This document shows positions 51,304 to 61,466 of a stretch of 64,000 nt of DNA, in pieces (the first letter of the stretch is position 1; each line of letters begins with the position of its first letter). The position numbers and the translations under genes were made by a program. The notes under the pieces were generated by a model. The model was given only the letters and a program-made list of their open reading frames with translations. It had not been told where the DNA came from and searched no databases. The stretch comes from Paraburkholderia caffeinilytica (GTDB lineage Bacteria > Pseudomonadota > Gammaproteobacteria > Burkholderiales > Burkholderiaceae). The DNA lies in the NCBI RefSeq assembly GCF_003368325.1, contig NZ_CP031466.1, positions 620,001 to 684,000 on the forward strand, given 5' to 3'.

Positions 51304-52729
51304 CGCGCGCCTCCTCGGGAATGTCGGCGACGTCGTCGGCAATCATCGCGGGCGATAGTGGAATCGGCTTGACAGGCGGTTGGCTGCGCAAGCGACCGAC
51401 GGCGCCGAGCGGCTTGCCGGTTTCTTCCGCAAGCAGCGTGAGTGCCGCTTCGCCGCACATGCGTCCCTGGCAACGGCCCATGCCGACGCGAGTGAGGGCT
51501 TTCAGACGATTGATCTCGTTCGCCTCGCCACCGCGAATGCAGCGCCGCAAGGTGCCTGCGTCGATTTCTTCGCAGCGGCACACTGTCATGTCGTCGGGCC
51601 ATTGCGTCGCGCATTTTGCGGGTGGGGCGAAGGCCGTTTCGATACCCTGGCGAAACACCGCGATACGTTGCAGGCTGCGCGCGAGCGACGCTGCGTTGCG
51701 CATGCCGGGGCCACGTGGATGCGCGATGCCGAGGTCGTCGAGTAGCGCGAGCGCGGTGCGCCGGCCGGCGAGTTCGGCGGCGTCGGCGCCGGCAATGCCC
51801 GCACCGTCGCCCGCCAGATAGATGCCGCGCACGGAGCTGCGGCCGGCGGCGTCGAGTTCGGGTAGCCAGCAACGATTGTGGGCATCGAAGCGGAAACGGC
51901 ATCCGGCGAGATCGGCGAGCTGGGTTTCAGGTTTCAACCCGAAGCCGATGCCCACGGCGTCGCACGAGAGTGTGTCGCTCTTCGAGCCGTCGCTTGAAGA
52001 ACGCCATTCGATGGCGCTGACGCCTTCCTCGCCACGAATACCGATCAGGTTCACATCGCGCTCGATCCGTACGCCGCGCATTGTCAGCCAGCCGACGTAG
52101 TAGAGCCCTTTGGCGAACGTAGCTGGCTGGCGTGCGAGTTTCGGCGCTGCGGCGATCTGTTGCGACAACGGACTCGTATCGAGTACGGCCACCACCTGTG
52201 CGCCCGCTTTAACGTACTGATAGGCCACGAGATAGAGTAGCGGCCCCGTACCTGCCAGCACCACGCGCTGACCGATCGCGCAACCCTGCGCCTTCAGGGC
52301 AACCTGCGCCGCGCCGAGCGTAAAGACGCCGGGCAGGGTCCAGCCCGGCACCGGCAGCACGCGATCGGTGGCCCCGCTCGCGATGATCAGATGCGAGAAC
52401 GGCACGCCGATTTCGCGTCCCGCGTGCAGCGCATCGAGGCGGCCCGGCGCGCAGGCCCACGCCAGTGTGTCGGGGCGATAGTCGAGGTGCGGAAGCAGCG
52501 CGGCCATCGTCGTGTGCAACGCGTCGGCCTTATGCGCTTCGAAACCGTAGAGCGCTTTCTTCGAGCGCTGGAACGCGCCATTCTCTGGCGGTTGACGATA
52601 GATCTGTCCGCCCCAGCGGGCGTTTTCATCCAGCACGATCGGCCTGACGCCGGCTGCGACGAGTGTCTCGGCGGCGCGCACGCCCGCCGGTCCCGCACCG
52701 ATGATAACCACGCGGTGTTCGCCGCTCAT
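51296..52729 (-). CDS. FAD/NAD(P)-binding oxidase subunit with BFD-like [2Fe-2S] domain
   Basis: A 477-residue protein. The FAD motif GAGPAGVRAAETLVAAG is at about 11-27, NENARWGGQIYRQPPE-type block near 36, a second dinucleotide motif (VLAGTGPLLYLVAYQYVKAG) near 155, and the C-terminal Fe-S domain with CRCEE and GMGRCQGRMCGEAAL (four cysteines). This architecture is that of HcnB/OoxA-type subunits. It overlaps the small [2Fe-2S] subunit gene by 4 bp and the DAO subunit gene by 8 bp, showing tight coupling. It likely passes electrons from the catalytic subunit. Confidence 0.9.
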   Translation of the reverse strand: MSGEHRVVIIGAGPAGVRAAETLVAAGVRPIVLDENARWGGQIYRQPPENGAFQRSKKALYGFEAHKADALHTTMAALLPHLDYRPDTLAWACAPGRLDALHAGREIGVPFSHLIIASGATDRVLPVPGWTLPGVFTLGAAQVALKAQGCAIGQRVVLAGTGPLLYLVAYQYVKAGAQVVAVLDTSPLSQQIAAAPKLARQPATFAKGLYYVGWLTMRGVRIERDVNLIGIRGEEGVSAIEWRSSSDGSKSDTLSCDAVGIGFGLKPETQLADLAGCRFRFDAHNRCWLPELDAAGRSSVRGIYLAGDGAGIAGADAAELAGRRTALALLDDLGIAHPRGPGMRNAASLARSLQRIAVFRQGIETAFAPPAKCATQWPDDMTVCRCEEIDAGTLRRCIRGGEANEINRLKALTRVGMGRCQGRMCGEAALTLLAEETGKPLGAVGRLRSQPPVKPIPLSPAMIADDVADIPEEARDE

Positions 52730-53265
52730 TGCGGGTCTCCGTTTGCGGCTGAGGCTGAGGTAGCGGCAGAGGTAGCGGCAGTCGCGGCAGTCGCGGCAGA
52801 AGCGGTAGAGGCGTACGGGACGGCAGCGGCCGGCGCAGTGGCAGCGGGCACATCAGCGGGCACAGCAGCGGGCACAGCAGCAGGAACAGCCGCAGGAACA
52901 ACAACAGAAGCCGCTTCAGCAAACCGCGTGACCACCCGCAGGCCAGGCGTCACCAGTGTCGAGCACGCGCGCAACCGCAGACCCTCTTCGGTCCGCATCC
53001 AGCAGTCCTGGCACGCGCCGATCAGGCAGAAGCCGGCGCGCGGCGCGCCGCTGAATTCGCTTTCGCGCACGCGACGTTGATGCATCAGGACGGCGGTCAG
53101 CAGCGTATCGCCTCGCAGCGCGGCGACCTCGTGGCCGTCGATAAAGAAGCTGAGCGGTTCACGCTGCGTCTCCGCAACGCGAACGAATTGCGCATCACGT
53201 GTCGGCGCGGCGGGTTCGGAGGACGGCAAACTCGACGGCATGTGAGAGAGGGCGGTAGAAGACAT
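52726..53265 (-). CDS. [2Fe-2S] ferredoxin-like oxidase subunit with Ala-rich tail
   Basis: A 179-residue protein. Residues 30-110 are a plant-type [2Fe-2S] fold with Cys80, Cys85, Cys88 and Cys101 (GFCLIGACQDCWM, RACST), as in HcnA and small opine-oxidase subunits of ~100 residues. Residues 120-179 are an unusual low-complexity tail of Val/Pro/Ala (AAVPAAVPAAVPA) and Ala/Thr/Ser (SAATAATAATSAATS), encoded by tandem repeats. ATG 53265 overlaps the permease stop. The domain should carry electrons in the three-subunit oxidase. The tail is likely a linker of no fixed fold. Confidence 0.87.
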   Translation of the reverse strand: MSSTALSHMPSSLPSSEPAAPTRDAQFVRVAETQREPLSFFIDGHEVAALRGDTLLTAVLMHQRRVRESEFSGAPRAGFCLIGACQDCWMRTEEGLRLRACSTLVTPGLRVVTRFAEAASVVVPAAVPAAVPAAVPADVPAATAPAAAVPYASTASAATAATAATSAATSASAANGDPQ

Positions 53266-54059
53266 CAGTGCTGGCCGATCAGAATCCGGTTGAGCCCATA
53301 CACGCGATCGAGCAAGAGCATCGCGCCGGCCGTGATGAAGATCACCAGGGCGGAGACCGAGGCCATCATCGGGTCGATCGATTCGGTTGCGTACATATAC
53401 ATGCGCACCGGCAGCGTGACGGTCTGCGGCGAGGTGACGAAGATCGACATGGTCAGCTCGTCGAAACTGTTGATGAACGCGAGCAGCCAGCCGCCGGTAA
53501 TACCCGGCAGAATCATCGGGAAGGTGACGCGGCGAAAGGTGGTCCATGCATCGGCGCCGAGCGAGTGCGCGGCATGTTCGACGCTGCGGTCGAAGCCGCT
53601 GACGGAGGCCAGCACGAGCCGCATCACGAACGGCGTGATGATGATCATGTGCGCGAGCACGAGCCACGCGAACGAACCGGTCGCGCCGATCAGGGCGAAG
53701 AAGCGCAACAGGGCGATGCCGAGCACGAGACCGGGAATCACTAATGGCGACAGCAGTAAGCCGTTGAGGAAACCGCGGCCCGGAAAGCGGGCACGGCCGA
53801 TCGCCAGCGCCGCGGGCAAGGCCACGATCAATGACAGCGTCGCCGAGGCAAACGCCAGCTTCAGACTGTTGAAGAACGCCGAGATGAAGTCTGGGTAGTT
53901 GAGGATCGCACGGAACCAGCGCAGCGATACGCCGTGGGTGGGCAGCGTGAGCGTTTCGTCGGGCGTGAAGGCGACCAGCACCACGATCACCAGCGGCGCA
54001 AGCACGAACGCAATGACGAGCGTGTGGAAAATCAGCGCAATGGGGCCGTTTTTTCTCAT
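53265..54059 (-). CDS. ABC transporter permease (PotC-like)
   Basis: A 264-residue inner-membrane permease with six helices and the EAA-type loop HAAHSLGADAWTTFRRVTFP near 180-200. It is the second permease of a spermidine/putrescine-type importer. The stop overlaps the [2Fe-2S] subunit start. Partner permease lies 51 bp upstream. Confidence 0.92.
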   Translation of the reverse strand: MRKNGPIALIFHTLVIAFVLAPLVIVVLVAFTPDETLTLPTHGVSLRWFRAILNYPDFISAFFNSLKLAFASATLSLIVALPAALAIGRARFPGRGFLNGLLLSPLVIPGLVLGIALLRFFALIGATGSFAWLVLAHMIIITPFVMRLVLASVSGFDRSVEHAAHSLGADAWTTFRRVTFPMILPGITGGWLLAFINSFDELTMSIFVTSPQTVTLPVRMYMYATESIDPMMASVSALVIFITAGAMLLLDRVYGLNRILIGQH

Positions 54060-54110
54060 GATGATCTTACTCAGTGAGCAGATGAATGGGCCGAAGAACG
54101 AGCCGATGCA

Positions 54111-55025
54111 TTAACCCAGGCTCCTGGCGTACTTGCGTTCCAGAACCCGGTAGTAAGTGAGCATCACGATCAGATTCGCGACCAGCAACAGGAGCGCGAT
54201 GGTCGCGCCGAGCGGCCAGTTCAGCGAGCCGAGGAATTCGTCGTAGACGGCGGTGGCGGCGACTTTCAGGCGCCGTCCGCCGAGCAGGCCGGGAATCGCA
54301 AATGCGCTCGCCGACAGACCGAACACCATCAGGCTGCCCGACAGGATGCCAGGCGTGAGTTGCGGCAGCACGATGCGGCGCAAGGTCGTGGCGGGCGATG
54401 CCATCAGCGAGAGCGCGGCATTTTCCGTTTGCGGGTCGAGCTTCTGCAACGCGGTCCACACCGGAATCACCATGAACGGCAGCATCACATGCACCAGTGC
54501 GATGACGATCGCGAAGGTGGTGTATTCGAGCTTGTACGGTCCCAGTCCGACGAGACCGAACGCCTGATTCACGAGGCCGTTGCTGTTGAGCAGCATGCTC
54601 CAGCCGAACGCGCGCACCACGACCGATACCAGCAGCGGCGCGAGAATGATCAGCAGGAACATCGAGCGATACGGATCGCGCATGCGCGACAGCACGTACG
54701 CTTCGGGCGTGCCGATCACAATGCACAGCAGGGTGGTCAGAAACGCGATGCCGAAGGTGCGCAGGAAGATCGTGTGGAAATACGACGAGTTCAGCACTTC
54801 CGCGTAATTGCCGAGCTGGAATGCGGCGAGCGGGCCACTCGCCGGATCGAAGCGGTAAAAGGTCAGCACCAGCGTCATCACGAGCGGCACCAGCACAAGC
54901 GTCGCAAACAGCAGGAACGCCGGCGCGCACATCAGCCACAACGGCAGGAACGCCTGCCACGGCGCGCGGCGCGCAGTGCCGGTTTTCATGCTGTTGTCGT
55001 TCGAAGCGGGCAGCGTACTAGCCAT
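54111..55025 (-). CDS. ABC transporter permease (PotB-like)
   Basis: A 304-residue permease with six or so helices and the EAA-type loop NAALSLMASPATTLRRIVLP near 205-225. The start at 55025 overlaps the ATPase stop by 8 bp; an earlier start would add 17 residues. It forms the membrane channel with the PotC-like protein and the ATPase. Confidence 0.92.
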   Translation of the reverse strand: MASTLPASNDNSMKTGTARRAPWQAFLPLWLMCAPAFLLFATLVLVPLVMTLVLTFYRFDPASGPLAAFQLGNYAEVLNSSYFHTIFLRTFGIAFLTTLLCIVIGTPEAYVLSRMRDPYRSMFLLIILAPLLVSVVVRAFGWSMLLNSNGLVNQAFGLVGLGPYKLEYTTFAIVIALVHVMLPFMVIPVWTALQKLDPQTENAALSLMASPATTLRRIVLPQLTPGILSGSLMVFGLSASAFAIPGLLGGRRLKVAATAVYDEFLGSLNWPLGATIALLLLVANLIVMLTYYRVLERKYARSLG

Positions 55026-56109
55026 GATGCGCATCCCGTTGGATGAAGCGGATCGCCTCGCTGTTCCAGTCGACACCGACCGCCGCGCCTTCCAGCAGCG
55101 GCTCGGTGCCTTCGTTCTGGCAGCAGACCAGCACTTCGCCGAGCCGGCTGTCCACGCGGTACAGCCATTGGCTGCCGAGGAAGAAGCGGCTCGTCACCGT
55201 GGCCGCCAGACGTCCCGCGTCCGGCGCGCACAGGCGCAGCTTTTCCGGACGAATGCACATCGTGACCGCATCGCCGACGCCGATCGCACGTTCGCGCGTC
55301 GGCAGTTGCGCGGTGTGGCCGGTCTCGGCGAGGTCGTGTCCGAGGTCGATGCGGATCGCGTCGCCGTCGCGCGCCACCACCTTGCCCGCCAGCATGTTCG
55401 CCTTGCCGATGAACTGCGAGACGAATCTGTTTTCAGGCCGTTCGTAGGCTTCGTACGGCGTGTCGATCTGCGTGATGCGGCCGGCTTCCATCACCACCAC
55501 GCGGTCGCTGATCGACAGCGCTTCCGACTGGTCGTGCGTGACCATGATGGTGGTCGTGCCGATCTTGCGTTGAATGGCGCGCAGTTCGAACTGCATGTCC
55601 TCGCGCAGTTTGGCGTCAAGATTCGACATCGGTTCGTCGAGCAGCAGCACGGGCGGCGCGATCACGATCGCACGGGCAATCGCCACGCGCTGCCGCTGAC
55701 CGCCGGACAACTCGCGCGGGAAGCGGTGCGCGAGCGTATCGAGCCGCACCAGCGAAAGCGCTTCGCGCACGCGCTCCTTGCGCTCGGTCTTGTCGATGTT
55801 GCGCATCTCCAGACCGAAGCCGACGTTGTCCGCGACGCACATGTGCGGAAACAGCGCGTAGCTCTGGAACACGATGCCGAGGCCGCGTTTGTTCGGCTTC
55901 ATGTGCGTGATGTCGCGGCCGTCGAGCGTGATGCGGCCGTGCGTCGTTTCGACGAAGCCCGCGATCATCTGCAGCGTGGTGGTCTTGCCGCAGCCCGACG
56001 GTCCGAGCAGCGAAACGAACTCGCCTTTTTCAACCGACAGGTTCACGTCGGCGACTGCCTGCAGATCGCCGAACGATTTCGCAACGTCCGTGAGTGTGAG
56101 GAACGACAT
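55018..56109 (-). CDS. ABC transporter ATPase (PotA-like)
   Basis: A 363-residue ATPase. Walker A GPSGCGKTT (36-44), signature LSGGQRQRVAIARA, Walker B VLLLDEPMSNLD, His in VTHDQSEAL, and a C-terminal TOBE-like domain from about 240. First gene of the seven-gene importer-oxidase operon. Its promoter region is shared with the divergent IclR gene and holds repeated attccgtt motifs. Confidence 0.94.
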   Translation of the reverse strand: MSFLTLTDVAKSFGDLQAVADVNLSVEKGEFVSLLGPSGCGKTTTLQMIAGFVETTHGRITLDGRDITHMKPNKRGLGIVFQSYALFPHMCVADNVGFGLEMRNIDKTERKERVREALSLVRLDTLAHRFPRELSGGQRQRVAIARAIVIAPPVLLLDEPMSNLDAKLREDMQFELRAIQRKIGTTTIMVTHDQSEALSISDRVVVMEAGRITQIDTPYEAYERPENRFVSQFIGKANMLAGKVVARDGDAIRIDLGHDLAETGHTAQLPTRERAIGVGDAVTMCIRPEKLRLCAPDAGRLAATVTSRFFLGSQWLYRVDSRLGEVLVCCQNEGTEPLLEGAAVGVDWNSEAIRFIQRDAHHG

Positions 56110-56203
56110 GATCTGGCCTTTGGATGGATCGACACCGGTTCAATCGGCAACTGCCTCGATGAAGCCGACTCTATCCAGCCAAATTACGTGGCGTCAATTT
56201 CAA

Positions 56204-56386
56204 ATTCCGTTTAGCGATATAAGATTGGAATAAATTCCGTTGGATGGAAGATATCGGATGGGGCTAACTGCAACTGTTCCGCTGTATGGTCTTAGGAAAA
56301 TCCCTATGATTTAGAGCGAAGCGCAAATGGAACGGATGTGCCGGGAATATTCCACTCAGGGATAAAACCCTATATAGTATTCCGTT
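56204..56386. promoter_or_regulatory. IclR operator region, three attccgtt copies and two palindromes
   Basis: attccgtt occurs at 56204-56211, 56234-56241 and 56379-56386. ggaataaattcc (56227-56238) and ggaatattcc (56344-56353) are palindromes built from the same half-site. They lie in the AT-rich gap between the divergent ATPase and IclR genes. IclR-family operators often use this type of GGAAT half-site. Confidence 0.65.
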
Positions 56387-56412
56387 CAATGAAATATTTT
56401 GGAGCACCCGAG

Positions 56413-57291
56413 ATGAATGCTGCCGCTAAACGAGATGCCGATCCTGCGCTGGGCGATGCGGGCAGTGCGCCTGGCCCCGGGATGCTGGAGCGCGCTTTCG
56501 CCGTGATCCGCGCGTTATCCGAAGCGCAACCCGACGGCGGCCGCGTCACGCGTCTCGCGAAAGCGGTGGGTCTGACGCAAGGCACGGTGCACCGCATTCT
56601 TCATGCGCTGATCGCAGAAGGCATCGTCGAGCAGGACGAGACTTCGAAGCTCTATCGGCTGAGTGTGGATTTCTTTGCGCTCGCCGCGCAGGCCGGCAAT
56701 CCCAGCGGCATGCGCACGCTGTGCCGTCCCGCGTTGCTGCGGCTGTGCGCGAGTCTCGGCGACACGATTTTCCTGCTGGTCAAGAGCAGTTTCGACGCGG
56801 TGTGTCTCGACATCTGCGAAGGGCCGTTTCCGATTCGCTCGTTCACTGGCGATATCGGCGGGCGCGTCGCATTGGGCGTGGGTCAGGGGAGCCTGGCGAT
56901 TCTCGCGTTCCTGCCCGAAGCGGAGCGCGAGGAGATCATTCGCTTTAACGTGCCGCGCATTCGCGGCTATGGCGTGCTCGACGAAGTGTATTTGCGCACC
57001 GAGATCGAACGCGTGCGCCAACTCGGTTACGCGGGCCGCAATAGCGGGGTGCTCGACGGCATGGCGGGGGTGGCGGTGCCGATTCTGGATCGCACCGGCG
57101 TGGCGGTGGCGGCGTTGAGCGTCGGCACGCTGGCGGCGCGTCTCGGCGACGATCGCCTGCCGATGGTGGTCGAGTTGCTGCGCCGTCAGGCGGACGCGAT
57201 CGGCCCGCAAACCAATCCCTTCGATGTCGCGTTGCGCCGGCCTATGCATGGTTTGTCGCGCACCATGACGACTGAGCGGATCACGGGGTAG
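56413..57291 (+). CDS. IclR-family transcriptional regulator
   Basis: A 292-residue protein. The N-terminal winged helix (about 20-85, RVTRLAKAVGLTQGTVHRIL) is followed by the IclR effector domain (LASLGDTIFLLVKSSFDAVC-like run read from 115, VALGVGQGSLAILAFLPEAE, YAGRNSGVLDGMAGVAVPIL). The ATG at 56413 has ggag 8 bp ahead; earlier ATG codons at 56389 lack one. It is divergent from the importer-oxidase operon and surely its regulator. Confidence 0.92.
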   Translation: MNAAAKRDADPALGDAGSAPGPGMLERAFAVIRALSEAQPDGGRVTRLAKAVGLTQGTVHRILHALIAEGIVEQDETSKLYRLSVDFFALAAQAGNPSGMRTLCRPALLRLCASLGDTIFLLVKSSFDAVCLDICEGPFPIRSFTGDIGGRVALGVGQGSLAILAFLPEAEREEIIRFNVPRIRGYGVLDEVYLRTEIERVRQLGYAGRNSGVLDGMAGVAVPILDRTGVAVAALSVGTLAARLGDDRLPMVVELLRRQADAIGPQTNPFDVALRRPMHGLSRTMTTERITG

Positions 57292-57433
57292 GCGGAGACG
57301 AAAAGGGCGTCACGTTGAGTCGAAACGTGATGTGGGAGCGTGCGGACAGACCCATCTTCCGCCCTAAAAGAACGTTGAACATAGGCCTATCCTGACCTCT
57401 GCGGTTGCCATACGGAGCACAATCCTTCGAACA

Positions 57434-57796
57434 TCAGCGAGGGATGGATTCGACCGCGAGCGAATCAAACTCAATGAACAACTCAGCGCCAAGCGTAGCT
57501 GTGATTGCCGCGATGTTCTTCCTGGGTTTATTGCGTCCCCAGGAGTACGAGTTATCGAGTGCACCGAGCGCTTGCTTATACTCGTCCGCTTCAAAATCTG
57601 TTAGCACTTCCATCGAGTAAATGATGTTCTGTATCAGAAAATCGTTCACGAGACACCTCGATGCCCCTTTGAAAATCACGCGTGCGTAGTCCTTCTTGTT
57701 GTCGAACATCAAACGTAGCTCCACCTCGCCGATGTCCAGGTCGGCGGCAACGCCCAGCAAATACCAGTCGTGGAACGACTCATGTTTTTTGATCAT
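57434..57796 (-). CDS. Putative immunity protein with SFHDWYL motif
   Basis: A 120-residue acidic protein starting IKKHESFHDWYLLGVAADLD. The SFHDW opening is shared with the neighbour at 57883 (PSFHDSAV), an arrangement found in Imm50-like immunity families. ATG 57796 is preferred over GTG 57799. Base composition is lower in G+C than the flanks. It lies downstream of the toxin-like gene on the same strand. Immunity is inferred. Confidence 0.6.
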   Translation of the reverse strand: MIKKHESFHDWYLLGVAADLDIGEVELRLMFDNKKDYARVIFKGASRCLVNDFLIQNIIYSMEVLTDFEADEYKQALGALDNSYSWGRNKPRKNIAAITATLGAELFIEFDSLAVESIPR

Positions 57797-57882
57797 CACG
57801 TACCAGCTCGCAGTTGTTCGGGGTCTTTACCAGATCGAATGGATTACCCTTCGGCTAACCCGGCGTGTACCAGCTGCAAGGC

Positions 57883-58350
57883 TTAAAATTCACTGCGACT
57901 GTATGGTCGGATAGCGCTGACGACGACCTCTTTACAGGTTAAGCGGATATCGAGTCCGATATTGGGCTCAAGGTCGAATCGGATCAAATCGTCGAGCGCA
58001 TCGGATAAAGAAATCTCCATAATCGAGGCTTCTTCGAGCATGGCGTTTACATCGATCTCCGAACCTCGGATATCCAGGATATCTAACACGACCAGATAGT
58101 CGGGACCTCCATCAATGCGAGGAGCCGCATAGCGATCGTGCAGCACCTCAAGCTGGAGATCGACTAAATAACGCGCGCGGCCAGTCGGCAGCGGCTTTGA
58201 GTCCAGGCCATCGCATGAACGTCGCTTTCTCTGCAACGAGAACGTCGTCACGGCGGAGTCGTGAAAGGATGGGTAGTCTCCAAAAATCTTAACGAGCAAG
58301 CCGCTGTTCCTCGCCAGTTCCCAGCCCCACGTCTTACCTTCGATGCTCAT
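57883..58350 (-). CDS. Imm50-like immunity protein
   Basis: A 155-residue protein with FGDYPSFHDSAVTTFSLQRK near residue 25, typical of the Imm50 group, then alternating beta strands (VDLQLEVL, YLVVLDILDIRGSEIDVN). The ATG at 58350 has aagggg ahead; the longer form starts inside the gap. It lies 21 bp downstream of the toxin-like gene, as expected for an immunity partner. Confidence 0.68.
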   Translation of the reverse strand: MSIEGKTWGWELARNSGLLVKIFGDYPSFHDSAVTTFSLQRKRRSCDGLDSKPLPTGRARYLVDLQLEVLHDRYAAPRIDGGPDYLVVLDILDIRGSEIDVNAMLEEASIMEISLSDALDDLIRFDLEPNIGLDIRLTCKEVVVSAIRPYSRSEF

Positions 58351-58371
58351 TGTTTCCCCTTGCAATAGGCT

Positions 58372-59181
58372 CTACCTGCAGTTGATCGGTGACATTGGCA
58401 GATGAATGTCATCTCTCACCCCGGTATCAAAATTATGACCGTGCGCTTTCCCGTGGCTCTCGTGGTATTGGGCGCAAAGGTTGCCGCGTGAATCGAAGTA
58501 GTCTACATCGAGGCCATTCGGGTTGACGCGGTACCCGCCCGCTTCATTACCTGTCATGCGAACCCCGCGTGCGGCGACCTCCTCTGTATCGCCACCGAGC
58601 GCGCCCGGCGTGTACTCGAAAGGTTGCGCATCGCCTAGCGGCGTAGTGGTTTCCGTTAAATCGCTCGCGGCATCGGCCAATGACGCAGCGGCCCCGTTCG
58701 CATAACGGGCCGCAACCGTATTAACCTCGTCCACCATGTCGTCGTAGCGGTCCATGTAGGCCGTTGCAGCGTCGTACGACATACCCAACTTCGTCATTAA
58801 CGCCTCACGGAAGCTGGGAAACCCTTTGGGTTTAGGCGCTGGATCGATCCGCGCGCCGCCTGTCCGCGATTGCTCAGCAACGAGGACAACACTTTCGCCG
58901 CGAATCATGGACTGCAAGGTCTGTATAACCTCGACGTCAGCGCTGTTCGCCGCCAACCGCTGGTGCCAATGGAAGTTCGTCCCGAGGAACGCGCGTACGC
59001 GCTGGACGAGTGCGGCATCGAGGGCCCATATATCGGCATGTGCGTTTTGCGAGAATTTCTTGCCTTCTTCAACCGCCTGTTTTTGCACGGGAGTAAGAAA
59101 GATATGCCCACTCGCGTAGGCATCCTTGCTATACATCATCCAACGTTGCAGCGAATCCGTTTTTAGTTCAGTGCCGCCCAT
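58372..59181 (-). CDS. Putative polymorphic toxin with His-rich C-terminal domain
   Basis: A 269-residue protein. I do not recognise the N-terminal part (1-105), which is helical. The middle (110-190) is a Pro-rich and Ala-rich linker. The C-terminal 50 residues hold a dense His set (QYHESHGKAHGHNFD, then DDIHLPMSP; His240, 243, 247, 249, 260) with Asp and Glu nearby, typical of metal-dependent toxin nucleases or other small catalytic toxin domains. No signal peptide, PAAR, VgrG or Rhs domain is seen. Two immunity-like genes follow at once, and the block is less G+C rich than its flanks, which suggests a horizontally gained toxin/immunity unit. Confidence 0.6.
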   Translation of the reverse strand: MGGTELKTDSLQRWMMYSKDAYASGHIFLTPVQKQAVEEGKKFSQNAHADIWALDAALVQRVRAFLGTNFHWHQRLAANSADVEVIQTLQSMIRGESVVLVAEQSRTGGARIDPAPKPKGFPSFREALMTKLGMSYDAATAYMDRYDDMVDEVNTVAARYANGAAASLADAASDLTETTTPLGDAQPFEYTPGALGGDTEEVAARGVRMTGNEAGGYRVNPNGLDVDYFDSRGNLCAQYHESHGKAHGHNFDTGVRDDIHLPMSPINCR

Positions 59182-59396
59182 TGCCTGGTCCTGTCGCGTG
59201 TGACGGCGTAGACCTAGCAGATTGCTGGACGTCCATGTTTTTGGGATATTCGCCGGCTTGTTCCGGGCGGAAGATTGTTACCTGAAAAAATGGGCGGCGC
59301 CTTCACAAATTGCTTAACCGACGCTCGCGGTGCGAATTTGCGCGGAAGGTCCGCGTCCTTGCGTACCGCGGCTAAATGGGCGGCGTGGGTTCGAAC

Positions 59397-60469
59397 TTAT
59401 CCTACTGTCGGTTCGCGACGACCCGCCACGAGGACTTCTTTGGGCGCATCGTTCACGCGAATGCACGCCACGCGTGTCGCGCTCGCACCATGCGTGACAG
59501 GCTGCGGAATCTCATTGGCGCAGGCCTCGATCGAATCCGGGCAGCGCGTGCGAAACGCACAACCGGAGGGCGGGCTGAGCGGCGACGCAATCTCGCCGCG
59601 CAACAGCAGATGACGGCGCGCGCGTTCAACCACCGGATCGGGCACCGGCACGGCCGACAGCAACGCACGCGTGTACGGATGACGCGGCGTGCCATACACG
59701 TCGCGCTTGTCGCCGAACTCCATCACGCGTCCCAGATACATCACCAGTACACGGTGGCTGATCGCCTTGACGACCGCGAGATCGTGCGCGACGAACAGCA
59801 GCGACAGCGACAACTCGCGCTGCAGATCGCGCAACAGGTTGACGATTTGCGCCTGAATCGAGACGTCGAGCGCCGACACCGGCTCGTCGCAGATCACCAG
59901 TTGCGGTTCGCCGATCAGCGCGCGCGCGATCCCGACGCGCTGACACTGGCCACCTGAAAACTCATGCGGATAGCGGCGCAGATGCTGCGCGTTGAGACCG
60001 ACGCGTTCGAGCATCGTCAGGACACGCCGTTGCACGTCGGTGCGGGCAATGTCCTGGCCATGCGTGAGCAAGGGTTCCGCGACGATCTGTTCGATCGTCA
60101 TGCGCGGATCGAGCGAGGCGAGTGGGTCCTGGAAAATCATCTGCACGTCGCGGCGCAAGCGCGAGGTATCGCGGCGCGTGCCTGTGAGCACGGTTTCCTT
60201 GTCGAGCCAGCGCACGCTGCCGCTCGCCACCGGCGCAAGGCCGATGATTGCGCGCGCCAGGGTGGACTTGCCGCAACCCGATTCGCCGACCAGCCCCACG
60301 GTTTCGCCGCGCCGCACAGTGAACGACACGCCGTCCACCGCGCGCAGCGTCGCTTTGCCGGACCACGGAAAGCCGCCACGCTGCACGCCGAATTGCACCT
60401 TGAGATTGTCGACCGATAACAGCGTTGCCGGAGTCTGGCCTTGGCCGTGGATTGCAATGGAAGTGGTGT

Positions 60470-60473
<4 letters not shown>
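59397..60473 (-). CDS. oppF: Oligopeptide ABC transporter ATPase, OppF/DppF type
   Basis: A 358-residue ATPase with Walker A GESGCGKSTLAR, signature FSGGQCQRVGIARAL, Walker B LVICDEPVSALDVS and the C-terminal peptide-ATPase extension (HPYTRALLSAVP, CAFRTRCP). The ATG at 60473 overlaps the OppD stop by 4 bp. It is the last gene of the operon. Confidence 0.93.
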
Positions 60474-61465
<992 letters not shown>

Positions 61466-61466
61466 G

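Noticed and set aside
52745..52910. CRISPR-like or variable tandem array
   Set aside because: Short in-frame repeats encoding an Ala/Val/Pro tail; no spacer pattern and no cas gene.
50176..53265. Hydrogen cyanide synthase (hcnABC)
   Set aside because: Domain layout is the same, but the ABC importer in the same operon and the IclR regulator fit an opine/amino-acid oxidase better; HCN synthesis cannot be claimed from this.
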